In this document: piece after piece, positions 34,101 through 64,000 of the stretch
How positions within the stretch are numbered: position 1 is the first letter of the stretch
How the letters are laid out: every line of letters begins with the position of its first letter
Assembly (NCBI GenBank): GCA_963693315.1
Contig: OY856187.1
Location: 390,501,269-390,565,268 of the forward strand
Length of the DNA stretch: 64,000 nucleotides
Source of the DNA: Diogma glabrata
Lineage: Eukaryota; Arthropoda; Insecta; Diptera; Cylindrotomidae
Direction of reading: 5' to 3'
Notes under the pieces: model-generated
Databases searched by the model: none
What the model was told of the DNA's origin: nothing
The model's input: the letters and a program-made list of their open reading frames with translations, nothing else
Program-made: the position numbers and the translations under genes

Positions 34101-35143
34101 AATTTGGGAAGTTTTTGTTAAAAATTTGTTCAACAGGACTCGATATCGTGGAATGGAATGAAGTGAGATGATAAATTCCCGATCACTTCAAAAGAGGTTG
34201 ATGTTATGCGGTTTCGTTTAAAAAATAATTTGAACAATTTTCGTTCTTTGAAAATTAAGCTCAAAATAAATAAATTAAAACGTAACGGTGGTCCATTTCT
34301 CACTTTTCTATAAAGTCTCAATTTTTAGTAGCAAAATAAAAAAACAATCAAAAACTTACCATTGTGTAACGAATTTCTGCTAGGCGTTGATATATTAAAT
34401 GACTATGAGGATTATGAAGCAAAACTTCTTCCATACAAAATGCTGCTTTTGAATAATCCCCTTCCGAAAGATATAAATTACACAACTCATGCCACGCTTC
34501 TTGATCTGACATAAACCTGCAAAATCAAATGTGATTCAAAACAAACCATCAATTAAAAAAATGTATTTACAAACTTTTTCAGATATTCTGTTAGGTCTTT
34601 TATTGCTTCTGTCGTTTTTCCTTTGGCTTTTAAAATAGCTATTTTTCTCTTTCTTGGTGCTGCATTCGTTTCATCTTTCTTTATTATACCTTCCAATACT
34701 TCTATCGCAGAATCATAATCTTCGAGTGCTTCATATCGCATAGCTTTGTATTTTTGAACCCGAAGGCTTCCTGGAAAATCTGCTGCAAGAATTTTAATAC
34801 AAACTTCTGCTATTTCTATTCGATTACAATCCAAAGCTGCTATAATAACTTGTTCCAGAATTAAATGTTTTTCATTCCCAAGTTTGCCTAATTTCTCCCA
34901 TAAAACATTTTCCCATAAACGAACAATATCATCACTTTTACGTTCTGTATCTTCTCGCCATTTCCGAAATAAATCTTTAACTTCTACAAAAAAAAAATAA
35001 AACAAATTTCTACAATAATGGAAAAAACTTAAGCAAATAATCTTTGACATGTGATACAATTCAATTACCAATATTTTAATAATATTTATTGAATTAACGA
35101 TTATTTACCTGTCCAACTTAAATCATCATAATTATTGGCCATT
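19172..35143 (-). CDS. EMC2: ER membrane protein complex subunit 2 (EMC2/TTC35), complete, 5 exons
   Basis: Minus-strand exons in transcript order: 35143-35110 (ATG), 34983-34575, 34516-34360, 23734-23639, 19363-19172 (TGA). All are GT-AG with matching phases, giving 295 residues against about 297 in human EMC2. Exon 2 carries the conserved AALDCNR, FPGSLRV and RKRKIAILKA..TTEAIKDL blocks. Exon 3 has SDQEAWHELCNLYL, SKAAFCMEE and LHNPHSHL; exon 4 has GGIDNIEISKSYY..AIKLN and RALYGLYL. Exon 5 is the variable tail, ending IDIKSN. These TPR repeats form the cytosolic scaffold of the EMC, a transmembrane-segment insertase at the ER. The exon 2 donor is GTTTGT, chosen because only it restores the family frame KKFMSDQEAW. 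Introns are 126, 58, 10,625 and 4,275 bp; the two long ones are filled with foldback and transposon sequence. Start and stop fit the family. Confidence 0.94.
20271..20669. mobile_element. hAT-type MITE with perfect 8-bp target duplication
   Basis: 399 bp, starting CAGGGTTGT and ending ACAACCCTG, flanked on both sides by GTTCAAAG (20263-20270 and 20670-20677). The ends and 8-bp duplication are diagnostic of hAT. The interior is non-coding and carries repeated ATAGATTAC-type motifs in both orientations. Removing the element and one duplication restores the host foldback. Confidence 0.9.
20975..21187 (+). mobile_element. 5'-truncated 3' end of a LINE related to that at 13070
   Basis: Resembles 16570-16850: coding remnants (ATACCTCGT, CAGAATGATTATTTTAATAG, CCCGATGAATTTT) followed by the near-identical 3' UTR TAATGAATATTTCATATTTAG and a short A-rich tail. 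It is diverged and shortened. Confidence 0.8.
21188..21829. other. Interior of the EMC2 intron 4 composite, no clear feature
   Basis: AT-rich and probably further decayed LINE sequence upstream of the RT remnant. A 62-codon frame at 21501 has no domain. Confidence 0.35.
21830..22340 (+). pseudogene. Degenerate LINE reverse-transcriptase fragment
   Basis: A translated stretch reads TLTKIFY, then WKLANIQPIHKKG, DISNYRSPVL, and later a broken SKAFD-like region. It lines up with residues of the intact LINE (TLTKIFYLSY, WKLASVQHISKKG, DPNNYRPIAIL), so it is an old relative of that family. Several stops and frameshifts are present. Confidence 0.7.
22341..23096. other. Interior of the EMC2 intron 4 composite, no clear feature
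   Basis: No reading frame or repeat I can support. Possible decayed LINE 3' sequence. Confidence 0.3.
23799..24136. mobile_element. MITE with nested inverted repeats, in EMC2 intron 3
   Basis: The ends AATAGTAGATTGTATTACTA and the complement of TAGTAATCCAATCTACTATT match over about 28 bp. Inside the left end a second perfect inverted pair (GCGAATGCGTTTTCCAAAC at about 23820 and its complement at about 23890) encloses a GC-rich core with GCCGCAC/GTGCGGC. Non-coding; it lies 65 bp from exon 4. Confidence 0.7.
26557..29324 (-). mobile_element. hAT DNA transposon, complete ends, inactive
   Basis: 2,768 bp with ends CAGTGTTTCGAACCC and GGGTTCGAAACCCTG. It is flanked by the perfect 8-bp target duplication AAAAAAAG (26549-26556 and 29325-29332). 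Subterminal GGTTCGGGTTC-type repeats occur at both ends. It encodes a broken BED/hATC transposase on the minus strand. It inserted in the right arm of the foldback at 24331-31355. Confidence 0.93.
26768..28640 (-). pseudogene. hAT transposase with BED finger, three lesions
   Basis: N-terminal BED-type zinc finger (CSKCSFVMKGKHAANLSRYI..KHPH), a central region with CVPHTLQLVVYD and CPTRWNSTFDMLQRL, then YLDPRFKVLL and the C-terminal hATC dimerisation block (PATQVSVERAFSALKFI). The frame is broken by a TAG at 27543-27545, a frameshift between about 27231 and 27200 near an A-rich run, and a TAA just after it. Otherwise similarity is continuous, so the inactivation is fairly recent. Confidence 0.9.
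29747..30952 (-). pseudogene. mariner transposase, one nonsense codon and an in-frame MITE insertion
   Basis: An N-terminal helix-turn-helix region (FLKKNTVETKQWLDKHY; CGRTSTKDAERSGRP) is followed by a TAG near 30717. The frame then continues through HEIADIV, WVPRELT and the catalytic domain: Asp1 in VTMDETWLHNY, Asp2 in HQDNAPCHRS, and Asp3 in PPYSPDLAPSDFF, 34 residues after Asp2. A 162-nt insertion between 30292 and 30455 adds 54 codons right after the first catalytic motif without breaking the frame. Non-functional as it stands. Confidence 0.9.
30297..30451. mobile_element. 155-bp MITE inserted in the mariner transposase
   Basis: Long inverted ends: TGGTTATTTTGTAGCGTTAT on the left, and its complement on the right ending CAAAATAACCACCCTG. 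TCTCACTAGGTGAGATAAA is the continuation of each arm. The right end CCACCCTG is hAT-like; the left end looks mutated, so I could not define the target duplication. Confidence 0.8.
31356..34359. other. EMC2 intron 3, right part, no feature seen
   Basis: About 3 kb of AT-rich intron between the composite element and exon 3. Short open frames (for example 31877-32074 and 34130-34321) lack domains or splice context, and I see no inverted-repeat element. Confidence 0.4.
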
Positions 35144-35769
35144 TTAATAATAAATTTAATTTAAAAGAAACTTAATTTAACATAAATAAATTGATTTTAA
35201 TTAATAATAATTTTATGAAATGTCATCGGCGAACAGAATACTAATTTTTCAATATTGGTAGGACTGGAGCACGTTATTTCGTATTGCCTGATGGGTATTC
35301 TAAATCGAGTCCTAGCGGATAGTAGTTTAACTATTACCGTTAACGCGGCACTTCTGTGAAGTGTTTTTTAACGACTTTGTTGCCTTACGCAATAATTTTG
35401 TATAGCTAATTTGGAATGAAGTTGGCGACTTCTTGATATTCTACAATTGCTTTATATACAGGCATTGATAAACATTCTCTAAACGAAATAATACACTAAA
35501 TCCACTAAGTTTGTTATAGTTCACAAATGATAGCTGCAGATTTGTTCTACTAATATTGTGTAAATACGAATTTGACTTCCAAAATTGATACTTTTTGTTG
35601 TATTGTCGTATTGTTTGTCGAGTAAAATAAATAAAATTTGTGTATTGTATTATTTTTATTGAATTACATGCACACATTGTTTAGTTATTTGATTTGTAAC
35701 TTGGAATTGGTGTAGCTTTATACTACTAACTTCTCTTATATAATTATAAAATGCATAATCCTTATTAAT
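35144..35769 (-). promoter_or_regulatory. P450-EMC2 intergenic region
   Basis: About 630 bp between the P450 stop codon and the EMC2 ATG, both on the minus strand. It must contain the P450 3' UTR and the EMC2 promoter and 5' UTR. No TATA box or operator can be assigned with confidence. Confidence 0.4.
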
Positions 35770-58890
<23,121 letters not shown>

Positions 58891-59749
58891 ATTGTATTAT
58901 TGCCCAAATAACAAACACAACTAACGACAAAATCTGTTAAACTTGTTTTTAAAAGTAATAAATGAAATAAGTATTATTTCACAACATAACTACACATACG
59001 TGTTTGTTATAAATGATCCCAACTTATCGTTTACATAATAATGATTAAATGCAAATACAAGTATAATCAAATTATATTTAAATAAAAAACCTTTTGTTGT
59101 TTCTTCAACAAATTAATTTTTATCAGAATTAATAATCAAAGAATAAATTAAAAGATAAATAAAATTGAATTCAATGTAAAAAATTCATTCATCCAATTCA
59201 AAATGTATATAAATAAAGCATAATTGTTTTTATAACACCAAGTAACTGTAGTAATAGGCAAATGACCGAATTTAAAACATTAATAATTATGAGAAGTTTT
59301 CGCAAGTGATTAAACTCAAATAATTTCTCAATCGTCTCACTTTACTTCAAGAACAACTTTTTCATGTTTCGAGTAAAAATTGAAATCGCACACTCATCGA
59401 TAGTAAGTATAGTAGAGCATATTGAATTCTACAGTTTGACCACTCTATGAGTCAGCTTTGATCTTAAATATTTGATGGATGAACTCTCTTATTTCGTTCT
59501 ACTTCGCTAATTTAATCTCAAGCGACTTGACAGCGACTCATAGCATTCTCACTTTCAGCATACGCAATCATGTGACATTGTTTATTTATTGACAAGACAT
59601 TGAACATTCTGAGCCTATATCAATCAGAAGTAGAAAATTGGAGGTTTAATCAAAGATACACATGTGTACGATGATGCTTCAGGCTCTCTTCTACATTGCT
59701 TCAAATCCGATAGGCTAATGAATTTCTGAGTCAGCCCTTAATAACTTAC
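58891..59749 (-). promoter_or_regulatory. Upstream region of the P450 gene
   Basis: About 860 bp of AT-rich sequence upstream of the ATG. It should contain the 5' UTR and promoter. No assignable regulatory motif is seen. Confidence 0.35.
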
Positions 59750-60267
59750 CATACACGTACGGATTTTTTGCCGTGTTTGTCCGCGTACTTGGCTCGTCCT
59801 TAAAAAAAATCCGTCTATTAAAAGAGAGCAGATACGCCGATCAAGTCCGCGGACTTGTCCGTCCGATTTGATCCATCGGATCTCTCCACTAACGATCGGA
59901 CCGACAGTCAACTCGTTTCAGCGTGTAAGTGATCATTTTTTTATTATTTTTTATTTAAATATCTATCTTAGATTGGTTATAGATTGCCGGACATCGAATA
60001 TTTTATAAAACCAAAACTATAAAAAAATGCACCAAAGCACATGTCTTATTATTTTTCTCACATTTTTTCCAAATTGATAAATTTTCAAAAATAGCAGCCT
60101 CTAAAATTTCAATTATATAATAATAATTTCTTATCCTATAAAACAGTTTATAGGTTTTATCGCTTTATCCGGTTTTTTCCATTTAGTTTGGTGCTTGTTT
60201 TTGTTTTTCTTTTATTTTGACAACTAAAATAGCAATCTTAAGCCTGACACTTTAATTTATGACGGAC

Positions 60268-61297
60268 CAGGGGGTCAATTCTAACTTGATGACTTCAAGT
60301 CATATGACTTGAATTTCGAAATTTCGAAAATGAAGTCACAAATCTCGATTCTGTCTGGGTCATATGACTTTTTCCAAACTCATTTGAAATGTCAAAAAGT
60401 CATTAAAAAAAAGCTGTGACTACCGTTATTTATTAAAAATGTCGAATGATAAATTTAAAAAAAAGTCAAGTAAAACGCCCACAAACAGCCAAAGGTTGCT
60501 TGATTGATTATTTAGAGTAACTTTTGGAGTTGGGTTTGAAACCAATTTTCATCTGCAGAGGATGGAAAAGGTAAACTTGAAGTGCAATGGGAGATACTAT
60601 TCTAGAGCTAGATGAAGTTGAGAGCAAGAAAGGAGGCATTATCACATACGATGTCGTGGAGGGAGATGGTTTTACAGAAGAACTGGGAGTAAAAACTGAA
60701 GATTCTACCTCCTCTGCGATAAATTTCATTCAAAAACCATCGAGCCTGCCGCAAAAACGAAAGAGAAAACTTGAAATGCCAAATGCAAAAACAATTTGCA
60801 GCTGTGAAAAACGATATATTGAAATGTACAAAATAATCATTAAAATTGAGAAGCAATTCCTGCCTACTATTAGAAACTTTACTGCATTTCTTGTATTTAC
60901 GCTCCCTAATTTTCCTGCGTCTTTTTCGTATTTTATTTCTAAAATAAAAATCGCAGAACGTTTATGTTCATTTTGAATCGAGAAACATATATATTTAATC
61001 TGACCGAACAAAATTTCTATGATTTTCTCTTATTAATAAGAATAATAAGGATATCTATTTTTTATAAAAGTTTAAATTATGTACCATAAACAAACACAAA
61101 TTTATATAAAATTGACAGTAACAAAATTCTGTAAATGTCAGTCATTCTATGAAAATTGATTTGAAGTCACTCACTTTTTGACTTAGAATCGCAAAACATA
61201 GAATTTTAAGTTCGAATAAATGAGTGACTCTCTTTGAGTTAGATTTTTTAAACAGTCATATGACTGAGTCACCTCATCAAGTTAGAATTCACCCCCA
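60268..61297 (+). mobile_element. Harbinger-like non-autonomous element, copy A
   Basis: The ends are CAGGGGGTCAATTCTAACTT and the complement of GGGGGTGAATTCTAACTTGA; subterminal AGTCATATGACT palindromes are present. It carries a remnant coding region for an N-terminal Myb/SANT-like segment (about 60439-60590) and an acidic/basic tail (from ATG 60587: TILELDEVESKKGGIITYDV, then LPQKRKRK and CSCEKRYIEMYK). Compared with copy B it lacks about 180 bp. The superfamily is inferred from this accessory protein pattern. Confidence 0.6.
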
Positions 61298-62531
61298 GGG
61301 GGTCAATTCTAACTTGATGAGGTGACTCAGTCATATGACTGTTAAAAAAATCCAATTCAAAGAGAGTCACTCATTTATTCGAACTCAAAATTCTATGTTT
61401 TGCGATTGTAAGTCAAAAAGTGAGTGACTTCAAATCAATTTTCATAGAATGACTGTTTGACATTTAAAGAATTTTGTTACTGTCAATTTTATGTAAATTT
61501 GTGTTTGTTTATGGAACATAATTTTAACTTTTATGAAAAATAGATATTCTTATTAGGCGCCAAATAAGAGAAAATCATGGAAATTTTGTTCGGTAAGATA
61601 AAATACATGTGTTTCTCGATTTAAAATGAACATATACGTTCTACGATTTTTATTTTAGAAACAAAATACGAAAAAGACGCAGGAAAATTAGGGAGCGTAA
61701 ATACAAGAAATGCAGTAAAATTTCTAATAGTAGGCAGGAGATTTCAGGACCAGAAGTTGGTACGTTCGTTTATTTTTATAATATATTCGAAATTTAACTA
61801 GCCGTTAAGTATTAGAAAATTTTAAAATTATTATTAATGTAAAAATGAACTGAAACTATTGAAATAAATTTTTATTGAATTATAAAAAGAAGATGAATTG
61901 ATTTTATTATTGTTTAGGCGAATATAGCGGACGTTACAAACTGCTTCTCAATTTTAATGTTTATTTTGTACATTTCAATATATCGTTTTTCACAGCTGCA
62001 AATTGTTTTTCCATTCTGCATTTCAAGTAGTCTCTTTCGTTTTTGTGGCAGGCTCGATGGATTTCGAATGATATTTATCACAGAGGAGGTAGCATCTTTA
62101 GTTTTTACTCCCAGTTCTTCTGAAAAACCATTTCCATCCACGACATCGTATGTGATAATGCCTACCTTCTTACTCTCAACTTCATCTAGCTCTAAAATAG
62201 GATCTGCCATTGCTCTGCAAGTTTACTTTTTCCATCCTTTGCAGATGAAAATTGCCTTCGAGCCAACTCCAAATGTTCCGTTGAATAATCAACTAGAGCA
62301 ATCTTTTGGCTGTTTGTGGGCGTTTTACCTAACTTTTTTTAAAATTTATCATTCGACATTTTTAATAAATAACGGTAGTCACAGCTTTTTTTTCAATGAC
62401 TTTTTTGACATTTCAAATGAGTTTGGAAAAAGTCATATGACCCAGACAGAATCGAGATTTGTGACTTCGTTTTCGAAATTTCGAAATACAAGTCATATGA
62501 CTTGAAGTCATCAAGTTGGAATTGACCCCTG
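61296..62531 (-). mobile_element. Harbinger-like non-autonomous element, copy B, inverted against A
   Basis: Same family as 60268-61297 in opposite orientation, sharing the junction CACCCCCAGGGGGTC. Its minus-strand frame (62210-61914, PILELDEVESKKVGIITYDV) continues about 10 codons beyond copy A. Upstream frame pieces include THPTNSQ-like then STEHLELARRQFSSAKDGKS, close to the Myb/SANT-like domain used by Harbinger accessory proteins. It has stops and frame breaks. Confidence 0.6.
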
Positions 62532-62722
62532 GTCCGCGGATCAAAAATCTGTCGATTTTAGAAGGATATTATACCATTAACACAAGGATCTTGTCCGACG
62601 ACGGATTTGGTCCACGGATCGAAACAGTGAACAATTTTACGTTAGTGGAGAAAGCCGGATCGGATCAAATCCGGCGGATCGATCCAACGGACCAAGTCTG
62701 CGGCTAAGTCCGTATATGTAAA

Positions 62723-63850
62723 TTTATGTGAATTTCTAGGTTGATTAGAAAAGTGCTTTCACTTTGGCCTGAATCTTTTACCATTTTCATTAAAATTATA
62801 ATGCTTATAATAGTACCATTGCAGATTTGAACAGGCCTTGGCTGAGGTTGATTTAGGGAGCGGTATGATCGATTAGATCGATTAGAATGTCGATTCGAAC
62901 CTTGGCTCTACAAGAGAAAGAACTAATGTAATTTTGCTGTTATATGGAAATTAGGATGACCATATGCAAGATGGCAGCTGTCATCGAGTATAGTGTGATA
63001 GAAGTACACACATCAGTTGGGCGTTTTTGCCGCCAAAAATTCACTACTCGGAAAAAACAAGTTCTAATTCATATCGAAATTCGATTGTCTCCACCTCACC
63101 ACGAAGGCGGGTATGGTGAATGGGTCACCGAAATTGATTTAACAACTGTACAGGTACAGAACAGAGTCTTGGAATTCAACAATCATATATCTAAGTAGTT
63201 TTGAAAGCTTTCTGTCCCCAAGCTCCATGCTGCGAAAATCTTAGATCATATCATATAGGATAGACTGAACCAGACTTAATTAAAATAACTCTAAACAAGG
63301 AAGTTAAATTTGGAATAATACCGCTAAGTACGTGGCCGTACTTGGTATGCTAAATTGCCACGTTGGAAATAAAGATCTGGGCTGTCTGACCAGTACCGAA
63401 TGATGTTGTGTTATTCCTTTTGCCTTTTTGCATTTTTCGGTACCTGTGGAGAGTTGGAAATGCGATATCGGTCCTAAGTAGAGAGATAATTGACCACTAT
63501 ATAACACTTTTGCAGTGCACAAAACTGCATCAGACGCTCCTTCGGCCAATGATCTTAAATGGTTTAGTTTAGTTGTAATGCGATTATTAAGATGTTTTAA
63601 TGGGTAAATTGAAGTTGAATACCGTTTTGATTTGTATTTCATTGCAATCATGTAGATTCCTAGCAATATTAATAAACTCACATTAAATTAAAGTTTTCAA
63701 TTATGTACAATTATTGCATCCATTGCAATTGCAAACTATGTCCCCCAACAATATGCGTTCTGAGTGTTGGAGTAGGCTTTTACTAGCATTTAAATAATAA
63801 AAACTATCAAGTATTCTATTCTCACAACAATTGTACAATCGATCAGTGTA
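62723..63850. other. Unassigned sequence before the Copia fragment
   Basis: No gene supported. The 84-codon frame at 62944-63198 has no recognisable domain. Near 63730-63770 a stretch matches 1557-1600, and near 63630-63660 a stretch resembles 39055-39095, so it contains dispersed-repeat pieces. Confidence 0.4.
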
Positions 63851-64000
63851 ATGCAACTGAGTAGAGAAAGAGTAAAAGTCGCAAATGGAGAACTGGCTGA
63901 TGCTGTGGAGATTGGAACTATCCGAATGAAATTTGTGGACAAATCTGGTAAAGTCACAGGAGTGAAGATGGAGAGCGTGTTATACGTCCCAGAATTGAAA
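63851..64000 (+). pseudogene. Copia-type protease region, runs off the window
   Basis: Fifty codons are open to the window edge: VKVANGELADAVEIGTIRMK, then VKMESVLYVPELK. The pattern (V-x-V/L-A-N-G ... G-x-I/V ... L-x-V-L-Y-V-P-x-L) lies just downstream of the DSGA active site in Ty1/Copia proteases. The active site should be upstream but no clean DSGA is seen in frame, so the 5' part may be missing or rearranged. Whether the element is intact cannot be judged from this window. Confidence 0.7.

Larger units (their letters stand above)
59750..62722. mobile_element. Outer inverted-repeat element enclosing a Harbinger-like pair
   Basis: The left part 59750-59930 and right part 62535-62722 are diverged inverted copies (ACGTACGGA/TCCGTATATGT ends; shared GATTTGATCC and TCTCCACTAACG blocks; many TCCG motifs). 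Between them sit the two remnants at 60268-62531, apparently inserted later. Non-coding. Confidence 0.5.

Noticed and set aside
62944..63198. 84-codon plus frame as a small gene
   Set aside because: No domain, weak start context and no splice partner. The flanks are repeat fragments.

Overview
This is a nuclear window from an animal, almost certainly an insect. It is AT-rich, has GT-AG introns mostly of 55-130 bp, carries a CYP4-type cytochrome P450 and an insect-style haem peroxidase, and is packed with transposable elements (TEs). I cannot fix the order from sequence alone. Only four host genes are well supported: (1) the 3' eight exons of an animal haem peroxidase on + (470-11274); (2) a complete five-exon EMC2 gene, an ER membrane protein complex subunit, on - (19172-35143); (3) a complete seven-exon CYP4-like P450 on - (35770-58890); (4) an intronless BTB-BACK protein on + (41850-43001), lying inside the 21.3-kb second intron of the P450. 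Most exons of the spliced genes are too short for ORF calling and were assembled from splice phase plus family conservation.

Layout. 1-11.3 kb is the peroxidase. Its 8.8-kb intron holds a Gypsy LTR retrotransposon whose gag-RT part is inverted relative to its own LTRs, and a near-perfect foldback element. 11.3-19.1 kb is intergenic, with an intact single-ORF LINE at 13.1-16.9 kb and small inverted-repeat elements (MITEs). 19.2-35.1 kb is EMC2. Intron 4 is almost entirely a foldback with a hAT-type MITE and LINE debris inside. Intron 3 carries a pogo-like-ended foldback whose right arm was hit by a hAT and by a mariner; the mariner carries a further MITE. 35.8-58.9 kb is the P450. Intron 2 holds MITEs, the BTB gene, a dead pogo/Tigger-like element bounded by (TA)n arrays, a Gypsy gag remnant, a Penelope-like element, a dispersed repeat, and two degenerate LINEs. 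58.9-64 kb is upstream sequence with a back-to-back pair of Harbinger-like remnants nested in another inverted-repeat element, ending in a Copia-type protease that runs off the window.

The host genes do not form an operon or pathway. EMC2 and the P450 are head-to-tail on the - strand about 630 bp apart; the peroxidase is on the + strand and converges on EMC2. The EMC helps insert membrane proteins at the ER, where CYP4 enzymes also reside, but the adjacency is probably incidental. I found no tRNA, rRNA or CRISPR array. The main interest is structural: repeated inverted-repeat architectures, nested insertions datable by target-site duplications, and very large TE-filled introns next to tiny ones.
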